Shown here piece by piece: positions 10,349 to 20,108 of a DNA stretch of 64,000 bases; the stretch's first letter is position 1, and every line of letters begins with the position of its first letter. Origin of the DNA: Macrolepiota albuminosa. Its lineage: Eukaryota > Basidiomycota > Agaricomycetes > Agaricales > Agaricaceae. The stretch lies in assembly GCA_027475525.1 (NCBI GenBank), contig JAMWFC010000046.1:1736001-1800000 (forward strand), read 5' to 3'. Below the pieces are notes generated by a model. It saw only the letters and a list, made by a program, of their open reading frames with translations, searched no databases and was not told the DNA's origin. The translations under genes were made by a program, and so were the position numbers.

Positions 10349-11391
10349 TGATGACGCCAACTGTGGTTGGGTGCGCTGGACGTATACGCAGTACAACGCC
10401 GTCTCCAGCGCCTGGCGTACGGGTTTGTGAGGAGTCCCGGCAGGGTCCCGGTGTGCTCGAGCAGAGGTGATAGGGCGATGCGCTAGACGATAGCGCCTCG
10501 GATGCTACCTAGCAAGTGGTAAGCGTCGTAGCTTAGAAGAAGTTATAGAGAAAGAAACGAATAGCGCAGCGTAGCGTGCCCGTAGGTCGCACCGTAAACG
10601 ACGAAGACGAGATAGACGAAGCTAGTGCCGAACTTAGTGGCAAAGTCAGGCAATGCTAGCGCAATTTGAACGCTAAGTGTAACTGGGTGCTCAAGAGGTT
10701 ACGATTCGTTGTTATATACATGGCAAGTAGCTAGTTTTTATACTATGCGCTACATTATTTCCAAAATAAGTCCATTGACGGCGCTACCAATTAGCGCCTC
10801 TCTTCGTGACTGTAGCTAACGGCCACCTGTCAACGGCGACCTGCAGCACATGGGTGACGGCGACCAACGGCGACTCTAAAACTACTTAGAAGTGGTACGA
10901 GTTTGCTCACTTTTTGATGTAATTTAATTGGCCATGCCATCCCGGGGTATGGTCGGGGAATCCTCGACAGACGCCGTGAGCGCTAATTCTGGCGCTAAAC
11001 ATTGTACCATCTTTTGATAGATTTAAATGTTGGGTCTGCGTGTATCCTGTCTCGTCGTCATTGATTCTTTTAGACTTCTGATTGAGGTGCCTCGGTGATT
11101 GACAGCGCCAATTGCTAACTCCTTCCAGTACTGATCGGGGTTTGGTCAGAGTTACCTCCCGCCGTTATGCTAGGGCTATGAGTCCTGAGTCTTCTTGGTC
11201 TTCAAAGTAACTGAGTGGAGTGCGCTGAGGGGCTGCTACTGGTGATTGAGATGAATGGATAAGTCTTGCCATAGAGCGCCCGCGCTAGGGCTGCTCTGTA
11301 CCCAAGGCTGGTCGCTAGAGCCTTTAGTGTGTCAAGTGTTGGTCGGCCTATAATGTCCCTTGATGCGCTCAGTCCGAGTAGAAGCCTATCA
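10349..11391 (-). repeat. 3' LTR of the Gypsy element
   Basis: 1043 bp. On the element's strand it begins TGATAGGCTT and ends GGCGTCATCA, so TG...CA termini. Same length as the 5' LTR at 22859-23901. A TATAAAAA box lies on the minus strand at 10742-10735. Confidence 0.95.
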
Positions 11392-11400
11392 TCTCCCCCC
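11392..11400 (-). other. Polypurine tract
   Basis: Read on the minus strand, GGGGGGAGA lies directly before the TGATAGG start of the 3' LTR, the position and composition expected of a plus-strand primer. Confidence 0.85.
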
Positions 11401-11478
11401 AACTGAAAAATTGACTGTCCTCAGTCAAACGCCGTCGTTAATTTGACTGCGCTACGGTCCGTATAATGCCACCGGCGC

Positions 11479-11486
11479 CTTATAAA
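11479..11486 (+). promoter_or_regulatory. TATA box of antisense gene A
   Basis: TATAAAAG, about 58 bp upstream of the ATG at 11538 and about 90 bp outside the LTR. It argues for the ATG at 11538 over the in-frame ATG at 11466, which lies upstream of the box. Confidence 0.6.
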
Positions 11487-11537
11487 AGTCGTTTTCCGTA
11501 CTTCACCTTCCCGTGTTTTCCTTCCCATCTTCCCAGT

Positions 11538-14056
11538 ATGTCCACTTCTTTTGACGCCTCTGCTCTCCGCAATTTCCTGGCTAAGGCCTCCTATTTATTT
11601 GATCGCGCTAAGTCTGTCGGTCCCGCCGATGCGCCACAAACCGTCCCTGGTATTATGCAACTCTATCGGCGCTGGCTCGTGGTCCGCGGCTCCGACAGTT
11701 CCTGGGAGCGGGGTGACGAGGTTTGCGAGTGGTGCGTGGCCCGGTACCGTGAGTATGAGGGTGCCGATTGGTTGCGCCCTTTCACGGACCTTTTCGTAAG
11801 TTTTCTAAGTTTGATTTTGGCGTTGTGGTGCTAAGGTTCAGCGCCCATACTAGGCTCCCTCCTTATCTGACGAGATCGACGCGTTGTTGGCTAGCACCGA
11901 GGTCAGCGAAGTAAGTCCTTCCTTCTCCCCCTTTTTCCACTGTTAATCCTTGAGTAGTCGGTTGCCACGTCTCCCACCGTTGCCAGTCTTCCTACTGCCC
12001 CCTCGGCCTCTACTGTTCCTTCTGTTCCTACCGCCCCTCCTTCTTTGACTTCTGTTCCGCCTCCTTCCGTTCTTGGCAGCCCTTTTCGTGGCGCTGCTTC
12101 TTCCACTCGCCCTGCCCCAAGCGCTGCTTCTCCCGTCCGTACTGCCCCTCCCCATTCGGCCATCAAACGTATTGCCGTTTCTCGTAGCGAGCCACGACCC
12201 GGCCCGACGCGCCCAACTTCTCACGGTCCTCCGCGTAATTTCGCCATTGTTATTGAACGAGCGCCTCCTGCTCGTGCTAGTTCTCCTCCCAAACGTACCG
12301 TGCGTTCTTTTCCTATCTTCCTTACTCCATTTTTCTGACTTCTCCCCCTTCCAGATCAATCTCCCTGCTCGTGTTCCCCCTTTGTATGTCGTAAGTGCTT
12401 TGCTCGTTGTCGCTAGACTTTAGCGCCTAAATGTTAATGTCGATAGGCGCCTAACCAGACCATGTTCACCGATGCGGAGCTTCGCGACCTTTTGCGTCTT
12501 CGCCGTGATACTACCGTTATTGATACCGGCGTCTCGGCTGGTGTCCAAGTGCTGGGCGGCAAGAAGAAGGTTACCGTTGCGCCCTTGGAGCGTCACGCGT
12601 TTAGGGCAAAGATTGGCGCGGTAAGCACTGGTTTGCCCCATAGTAGGTTCATGCCGTCGTTGACTTCTTTCTTAGTGTGACAAGTGTTGGTCTGAGAACG
12701 ACCCTGAGGGCTGCTGGTTTCCTACCGTGTCTCTGCCTTGCTATCGGTGCGATGCGTTGAAACGAGGCTGCGCCTTCAACGGGATTCGTACTCGTGAACG
12801 TGGTAGGGACGCCATTATGCAAAGGAACTATGAGCGCGCAGTGTTGGTTCGTAACGCCCGGGACTTCGTGCTGCAGCAACGTGATCTGGCGGCTACTCAC
12901 CAACCCACAGTAATCAGCGCAGCCAGCCTGGCGCTGCCGACTACCCAGGATGGTACTACCGTGGCGGCACCTTTTGCTCGCTCTCCTCGTCGTCCCGTTC
13001 TTTCAAAACGTAAGCCTGTTGTCGCGTCTCCTGGCAAGAGCCCTGGTAAGCGCCACAAGCTAGTGCCTGCTACGCCTGTGGTTTTGTCTTCGACCGAGTC
13101 TTCTACGGATGAGGGGGAGGGCACTGAGAGGGATGCCGAGGGAGAGGATGATGATGAAGCTGAGCCCGTGGTTGATGCTGATGCGCTATTGGCGGTACGC
13201 GCTCTCCTGCTTCGCCTTACTCCCCCTATCGCCGCTAACCCTCGTCAGAGTGGCCCCAGTGGTAACCAGTACGCATTTTCCTAACTTCTCTTTTCTTCGC
13301 GTGCTAACTTCTTGACTGATAGGTCCCCCACTCCCGTTCCCGTCGTCGTGGCTATCCCTGCTGCCGAAGATGTCGTTATGTCTGACGCTGGCGCTACCCC
13401 CGCCCCCGAGTCGGTTGCGGCTAGCGACACTCCAGTTGCTCTCCCTATCACTCCGTCCCTTACTCCTCCCCACAGCTCCTCTTCTTTTCCTAGTAGTCGC
13501 GAGACTTCTGCGGCGCCAGAATCCGAAGGAACCCTGGTGCCGGAAGGTGAGCGTCGTCGCCACTGGAGATACTTGCCTCCCTATGGCATCCATCTTTCTT
13601 CCGCCAGAGCTATGTCCCCCGGCGACGAGCGCCATGAGTGGACACCCCGTGCGCCTGTAACTGTCCGGGTACGTCCGTTTTTGTTTGTTCCCCTTTTTCT
13701 CCCCTTTTCTAACCTTCCATAAGTTCGATCCCTTTTGGACTCCCCCTCCCGCCATGCGAGTTTCTGGTGACGCCTTCCCTTGGCTCGGGGACGAGTTCTC
13801 CTATCCTGTTACCCCTCTCCGCCCTTCTGCCGACCTTCGCCAGCAACTCCGCCATATCGAGGATGCGACCGAAGCCGTTGGTCGCGAACTTGCCAACCTG
13901 CGTCCTCGCGTTTCCACCTTAGCTCGCCGCGAGCGCCTCCTTCTCGAGCTTCATGACGATATTACAGCTGCGCTTGAGTGGCAAGCGAGTAACTCGATCC
14001 AGGACAGGGACTTGCTTCCTTTGGGCGATCCCGCCCTTCCCGAGTATGATCCGTAG
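11538..14056 (+). CDS. Antisense accessory protein A of the Gypsy element, Zn2Cys6-like
   Basis: Eight-exon gene opposite in sense to gag-pol: 11538-11795, 11854-11910, 11958-12299, 12355-12390, 12447-12620, 12676-13268, 13323-13668, 13724-14056; 712 aa, no internal stop. The first five introns are all phase 0. Residues 1-86 hold FDASALRNFLAKASYLFDRA and MQLYRRWLVVRG, resembling genes B and C. A Ser/Pro/Thr-rich stretch follows (about 106-220), then FTDAELRDLLRLRRDT. From residue 290 six cysteines are spaced C-x2-C-x8-C-x8-C-x2-C-x6-C, close to the fungal binuclear zinc cluster (CX2CX6CX5-12CX2CX6-8C). An acidic run (about 430-450) and a C-terminal helical, possibly coiled-coil segment (LRHIEDATEAVGRELANLR) complete it. 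The intact frame suggests recent selection or capture. DNA binding is inference only. Confidence 0.75.
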
Positions 14057-14575
14057 TTGCCGACCATCAGCGCTTTTAAACTTTTTATGGACTTTGTCTT
14101 TTGATACGAACTTTGTAGTGTGATACTAAAATAAACGCCTCCCTTGGCTTCAAATCGTCAGTTTGTAAGTAATCAACAGAAAATAAGTAAAAAGGGGAAA
14201 CGCTCAGTAGATCATCATGGCGCAAAAACCCCTGTTGCCGGCGCTGCCCAATAGCCATTATCGCGCCAGCCTAGAAAGAAAAGGGTATCGTCTGTAAAAT
14301 AATAAGTAGGTCCATGCAAGAAGCTTATTCTATAAAGTAATAGAGTGCCAGAAATCGTTTTGTGGCTATTCAGTGATGGTGATCATAAGCGCTAGGTCTA
14401 GAATGGCAATTTCCTTTCTGCGCGGTCCAACAATGAGTCAAGCGCCTCTCATTGGCTAGTATCTTTGTCAGGGTCCTCGTTCTTTGTGAAACGTCCTCCC
14501 ACGCTGTCGCCGTTCTAACTCTAGCCGTGTCCTATAAATTGCATATGCATCAACTGGATCTCATCAGTCTTCGCG
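14057..14575. other. Spacer between accessory genes A and B
   Basis: 519 bp without a supported ORF. It presumably holds the gene A terminator and the gene B promoter. CCTATAAATTGC at 14531-14542 gives a TATA box about 42 bp upstream of the gene B ATG. Confidence 0.5.
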
Positions 14576-15091
14576 ATGACCAGCCCGACCGGCCTGGTGT
14601 GGACTCCCCGCTGTGATCGTGCTCACGTCATGATGGACCCTCCCACTTTCCTAGAGCGTGTCACCTCTTTCCTTCACCACTATCCTGCTGGCAGCGTGCC
14701 AGAACTGGACGATGGCGCCCTCGAATTAAGTCGTCGCTGCCAGTTGCTGCGTGCGGCCTGTGAGATCTGGTCGGATAGCAAACCTCTGATGCAGTTTGGT
14801 ATGGAGAAGGCCTGGAGTCGCATTTTTCAGGTGCGCTCCTGCCTTTTTCGCCCTCTTCTTTGCTGACAGTCGCTAATTAAAGCAACTTCCTCCCACCTCC
14901 ACGCGAGAGCGTCTTGAGCTGCTGCTGGAAGAAAGCCACTATCTGGTCCGTCTGTCCTTACCCCGTTACTCCTTTCTTTTCCTGTCTAACCGCGCCTTCT
15001 TCACCAGTCTCCTCGTTCTTCTACCGGTGGTCGCCTCTTTCGTGGCCCCTCTGACGGAGGGACGCGTCTCCTCCTGTTGCCCGCTCCTTGA
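14576..15091 (+). CDS. Antisense accessory protein B of the Gypsy element
   Basis: Exons 14576-14830 and 14883-14945, plus a likely third exon 15008-15091 ending in TGA; about 133 aa. All junctions are phase 0 (GTGCGC...AG; GTCCGT...CACCAG). The N-terminal domain, residues about 22-85, has FLERVTSFLHHYPAGSVPEL then LSRRCQLLRAACEIWSDS. It aligns by eye with gene C (LDRIEHFLAIMPTGGFP, LVRRYRILLDASTEW). Exon 2 encodes TSTRERLELLLEESHYL. No known domain recognised. The third exon is less certain; reading through gives a hydrophobic tail instead. Confidence 0.6.
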
Positions 15092-15409
15092 TTTGCTTTT
15101 GCCTCCCATGTCGTTTATGTAAGGTGATCTTCCCTTCTCCGTAGCGCCACAGAACTGACAGATTTTAGATTCTTGATTTCCAATGTCGTCGTATATTAAA
15201 TGCATCGTTGTTGTCGCCCCCCCCCCTAGAACTGACAGATTTTAGATTCTTGATTTCCAATGTCGTCGTATATTAAATGCATCGTTGTTGTCGCCCCCCC
15301 CCCTCGTGATTGTTTCGCCCATGTAAAAGTTCCTAAGTCGCTGCGACCCTGCAAGTAGCTAGAGATATTTTATGGGCTCTGCCGCCCTTAAGTTTGTTAG
15401 TATTTCATC
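15092..15409. other. Spacer between accessory genes B and C
   Basis: 318 bp with no gene. It contains the 77-bp duplication at 15151, whose units end in a C-homopolymer (CGCCCCCCCCCCT). Confidence 0.5.
15151..15304. repeat. 77-bp tandem duplication in the Gypsy spacer
   Basis: Units 15151-15227 and 15228-15304, identical over 77 bp, each ending in a poly-C run. Period-77 series; probable assembly junction. Confidence 0.9.
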
Positions 15410-16203
15410 ATGCCAGCACCCTCCATACTTCTCCCAGATCCGGAACTTCCTCACCGCCCCGCGATCTTGGATCGTATTGAACACTTCCTGGCTATTATGC
15501 CTACGGGGGGTTTCCCTCATGAAAACGGAAATACCATGACCCTGGTGCGCCGATATCGCATCCTGTTGGACGCCTCCACCGAATGGATGATAGACCAGGA
15601 TGAGTCTCTGGTCACGGTTCGCCTCCTGTTAGCGCGTATCTTGTTTGTTGCTCATGTGTTCGCAGTCGATTATTACGCCTAGCGCAGCAAGTTTGGCGAG
15701 CCTTCTTCGGGAGACTGGTAGTTTGGTTAGTCAATAGCTCTTTCCTTCTGACCTTGGGTTGCTAATTCCATGCCGTTGCCAAGAGCCTTTCGTGGCTTCC
15801 CCTTCCGCTCCTGGTTGAGTCCCGTGCCCGTAGGGCAGTCCTCGACCGCGTGGTCTTTCCTTTCCCGCCCTCGCTTCAGCCCTCCTACGAGTTGAGTCCC
15901 GTGCCCGTAGGGCAGTCCTCGACCGCGTGGTCTTTCCTTTCCCGCCCTCGCTTCAGCCCTCCTACGGGAGTGGGACCTTTCCCCTGAACTCGCTGCCCCT
16001 CCTCCAGGCGCTCCTCCTGCGCCAACTCCTAGCGCTCCAGTACCTTCATCCTGCATTCCTCCCGCCGTATCTCGCAACGCGCCGCCTTCGAGCACTCCGG
16101 TGCCTACACCAGGCGCCCCTCTTCCTCCTCCAGGCGGTCCTCCCTCCTTTAGGCGGCCCAGGGAGCGAGTCCGAGGTTCTCGTCGCCGGTCTTCTTCAGC
16201 ATA
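15410..16203 (+). CDS. Antisense accessory protein C of the Gypsy element
   Basis: Starts at ATG 15410. The first exon (to about 15646) encodes a domain resembling gene B, with RPAILDRIEHFLAIMPTGG and LVRRYRILLDASTEWMIDQD. The middle exon boundaries are uncertain. The last exon probably starts after TAG at about 15833 or its duplicate at 15910 and encodes SPRPRGLSFPALASALLREW. A Pro/Ala-rich tail (APPPGAPPAPTPSAP) and a basic end (RRPRERVRGSRRRSSSA) follow, with stop at 16201-16203. A period-77 duplication lies across this exon. The gene ends about 150 bp from the convergent pol stop. No known function recognised. Confidence 0.55.
15814..15967. repeat. 77-bp tandem duplication in accessory gene C
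   Basis: Units at 15814 and 15891 match over 76 consecutive bases at an offset of exactly 77, differing only at the last base (A versus G). It disrupts gene C. Probable assembly junction at a one-base branch. Confidence 0.88.
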
Positions 16204-16351
16204 GCTCGTAACGTAGTAACCGTAGTTGATTTTGTGTTCTCGCCTGTACCATAGCTATTTATGTCATCCAATATGCCTTCCGAAAGGGAGACATGACCTA
16301 AGTTTACTTAACGGGGGCGCTAACACCTAGCGCCTCGTCCTTCGCCTTCAT

Positions 16352-19300
16352 TTACTGTTCTTCGTCGTCGTCAACAGGGGTCTCGTCATCATCCACTAAC
16401 TCTGTTTCTTCCAGTTCTCGTAGTTTAGCCGTGTCAATGTCCAGCGCCGACGAAGGTAAGGGAATGTGTTCCCGTGCTAAGTAGGGGATGAGTCGAAACG
16501 CCGCTACTGGTCGATGCAAAACTGAGCCGTCCAACTCGCAGAGTACATAGGCGCCTCCCCTATTGCGGGAAACCACTATTAGGGGTCCCAGATACCGAGG
16601 TCGCATCTTTTTGTTATGGGTAACTTTGATCTTTGAGTTGCGCATTAGTACGAGGGCGCCAGAGGTGAAGTTGTAGTCTCTAATCGTGGCGCTGTGCTCG
16701 CTTTCAAATCGTAGCGCAGCTTGTCGTCTAGTTTGAAATACTACTTCGTGTAAGCGCTCGAGATCCTCCATGCGTCGCTGTAAGTCTATAGCGCGCCTAG
16801 CAATCATGTCGGTGGAAGATAGTATCGAATTCGGGGGTGGCTGTAAGTAAGTAGCTTCCACTATGTCGGCCGGGAGGAGTGGATGGGTGCCTGTTGCCGC
16901 GTAGTAGGGTGAACAACCCATCCTTTTTCGTACGGTAACCCTCTCCGACCAGAAGACCGAATAAGTCGCTTCGCTCCAGCGACTTTTGTCACCATCGACC
17001 GCCTTAAATAGCGCCTGTCGAACGTCGAAATGAGGCCTTTCTACGATTCCGTTGGCGCGCTTGTTGTAACCAGAAACCCGTATGTGTTGAATGTTGTACT
17101 TCTTGGCAAGATAAGTGAGCGCCTTAACTATTGGCGCTCCATTGTCTGTGACGATCTCGTGAAGGGCTCCCCATCTGCAGATAACGTCCTCAAAGAGCCA
17201 CTTAGCTATAGCGTCTGTATTTTCTCGTTGGAGCATACGGAACTCCGGCCAATGTATCAAGGAACACCTTCCTTGAATGATATACTTGTAGCGCCCTGAC
17301 TTGGGCATGTGCATGGTGTCGATATATATTTTTCCAAATAGCGGCGCTGGAGTCGCTACTGTTGGGGGAATAAGAACCTGACGTGTCTGCTGGATTTGAC
17401 AGAGATGACAAGTGCGAATATACCACGCAATATCGGCGCTAACTTGAGGCCACCAAAAGCGCTCCAAAAGGTTTGCTCTTGTTGCGTAGAGTCCACGGTG
17501 TCCCAAGTCATCGTGCATAGCGCGTAGAATTCTAATTCGATTGTCCGGTTTAATTACTAGCTTGTGGGCGCCATCTCTATTTCGTCGCCAAAGTCGGTTT
17601 TCCACTATAAAGAAGGTCGTCGCGTATCGAATGAAGGTGGCGTATTCCATATCCGTAAGGTCTGATGGTCGTCGCAAATCCTGTAGCCACTTCCTAACCT
17701 GGCCAACTCGCTGATCTTCTGACTTAGCTTTGGCGCTTCGAGGTACCGCCGAATATGGTAAGTTATGACTGTCTTCCCGCAAGGGTCTTGGTTCCTCAAC
17801 TATCTTTAGATCGTTAGATGGCTTAGCGACGTTATAGATACTGGCCGTGTAAAAAGTTAATGTTGCCTGATATGGTCAGGGCTGGTACGGAACAATAGGA
17901 TGTAGCCAAGATAGAACGGGCTGGTCTTTGCGAAGCGCCGGAATAGGCAACTGGATGATATGTATGAAACCATGCAGTTGATCGATCCAGTCGTCAAATA
18001 CGTCGTTGTCACTATCGTCTAGCGCTTCATCTTCTGGCTGTCTGGGTCGCCTAGATAATCCGTCCGGCCCATGGAACGCACTTTTGACGTGTACTAATTC
18101 GAAGTGAAACATTAATATCGCTACTACCCAGCGATTCATACTAGCTGATAGCTGAATATCAGGGTTCTGGAGCATTCCCTTGATGTAACGCGCGTCGACC
18201 TCGACAATCAGATTTTGAACCCCGATAAGGTACATGCGTAGCGCCTGGAACAATCGAAACAAGCCATATAACTCTAGCTTGGGCTGACTATAGCGCGATT
18301 CTCTGTCGTTAAGGGTAATCAATCCAAAGCGGTTGTAGCGCCTGATTTTTCGGTTCTTGCCATCGCATTGGCATAGGAAGAAGCCAACGGCGATATATGA
18401 AGTGTCAACTGCAAGTATAACGGGGTTGGCAGTCGTATAGTCGATGGGCACTAATGGCTTTGCTTCCTGTAGCGCCTTCACTAAGTCCTTTTGGGCATTA
18501 ATCTGGTCGGGTCCGAATTCGAAGGGAACCCCTGAACGGGTTAGGCGATTTAGCGCGTGCGCTCGATGTGAAAAATGGTGTATGAACATGCGCAACACGC
18601 CTACCGTGCCTAGAAACGCGCAAACTTCCGAGAGGTTATGGCAGACTCCCCACTTTTCTAGAAGCGCTAATCGGCTCTCCTCAGGGATCCTGCCTTCTGG
18701 CGTGCAAACGTGCCCTAAAATTTTAAATTGTGGTGCGCAAAGAATCAACTTGTGTCCTGAGAAAGTCCCACCACAATATTTCATGTGCTGGAGCACCCGG
18801 TTGACCAACTGGAAGAAGTCCCATAGCGCCATGCGGATGTTAGGATTTTCCGGATGCACTTCGGGCTTTCCATTTACAAGGCGCCAATCTTTTGGGCCCT
18901 TAACGCCAACATCGTCGATAAAGCTAAGCACATGGTGGGGTATTTCGGGTTGGAGAATAAACGTAATGTCGTCGTGGAATATGGGTACCGAATTAGTCCA
19001 TCCCATGGGAAGTGTAACCAATCGTAGTGCTCCGAATGGCGTTTGGAACGTCGTTAAGTCGCGAGAGGCAGGGTGAATTAAGCGCTCGTCGTAGCCAACG
19101 TACAGATCCAGGGTAGCGCCACATATTCTTCCCGGTCGCGAGAGGCAGGGTGAATTAAGCGCTCGTCGTAGCCAACGTACAGATCCAGGGTAGCGCCACA
19201 TATTCTTCCCGCGAACGATTCAGCGACGTGATCGGGAAGGGCGGTACCCCTGAATGACGAATCGTGACTTTGTTTAGCGGCTCCAAACTATGAACTATAC

Positions 19301-20108
19301 GTAGCTTTCCATTTTTCTTCAGTACACAAAACCATCGTGACCGGTATGCCGAATTGGAAGGCTCATATACTCCTGCCGCTATTTTGGAACGAATAATTTG
19401 GCAAACTTCAGCTTCGATACCCGGCGGTATAGGGCGGTTATGCTCGGTCCAAGGTACGTGAGGTATCGTTGATATAACCACTGGCGGAAAGAAGTCAGTT
19501 CTCAGTTTACCGCGTTTGGAATCCTCCCAAGCAAATGCCTCGTTTTGTTTTCGCATAATGTCGGTCAATACATCTAGTTCCGCCGTCGATAGAAAGCCTG
19601 TATCGTGGGCGCTAAGGAATAGCGCTTGTCGTTCTTCCGTAAATCGTCCGGTAGGCTCAAAGGGTGGCGGGTTCGGATTAAGCTCGGGAAGGGTCGCTAA
19701 CGGGTCTCCAATGATCTTTCTTTCAATGCGAAATTCTTCGGGTACGCCGCTCGCTACCGGTTTTGTTTTAAGCGCCACTGGTTTATATTTCTTCTTGACC
19801 TGAACCCCTTTGCGCTTAGGGGTACTATTGTTAGCGAACGTATTATAAATAGAGTCATGGTTTCTAGCGAAACCTGATATCAAAGGTTCATTAGAGTCGG
19901 GAGTAGAAACGAAATAAGTGTCTGTTGAAAGGTTTTCAGTAATATCTGACGCAGTGAGGTATAAGTAGGATAACGCTTCACTAGTAAGCGACGAAGAAGA
20001 ATTCAAGATTTCATGGGCTAAAGGGGTATATGATATAAAATTTACTTGCCCAGTCCGATGGTTATAGTCCAAGATAAGCGCTTCATCTCCATGATCCTCA
20101 TCACTCAT
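16352..20108 (-). CDS. pol: Gypsy Pol: reverse transcriptase, RNase H, integrase
   Basis: Starts at ATG 20108, which overlaps the Gag-PR stop as ATGA. Reverse transcriptase: IEAEVCQIIRSKIAAGVYEP, RWFCVLKKNGKLRIVHSLEP, then TFQTPFGALRLVTLPMGWTN and the catalytic box VLSFIDDVGV (FIDD in place of YVDD). RNase H begins VILAVDTSYIAVGFFL. The integrase has a zinc finger (HDDLGHRGLYATR...CHLCQ), DDE signatures (YIDTMHM, VTDNGAP, NGIVERPH) and a GPY/F-like module (RYLGPLIVVSRNRGGAYVL). Two breaks: a 77-bp duplication at 19058-19211 (probably artefact) and a single in-frame TGA at 17878-17876 between RNase H and integrase. The ending is acidic (DDDETPVDDDEEQ). Confidence 0.9.
19058..19211. repeat. 77-bp tandem duplication in pol
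   Basis: Units 19058-19134 and 19135-19211 are identical. They shift the RT reading frame. Collapsing them joins the two Pol frames around GATLDLYVGYDERLIHPAS. Period-77 series. Confidence 0.92.

Noticed and set aside
11411..11429. Hairpin TTGACTG/CAGTCAA upstream of antisense gene A
   Set aside because: Seven-base arms only; could be chance.
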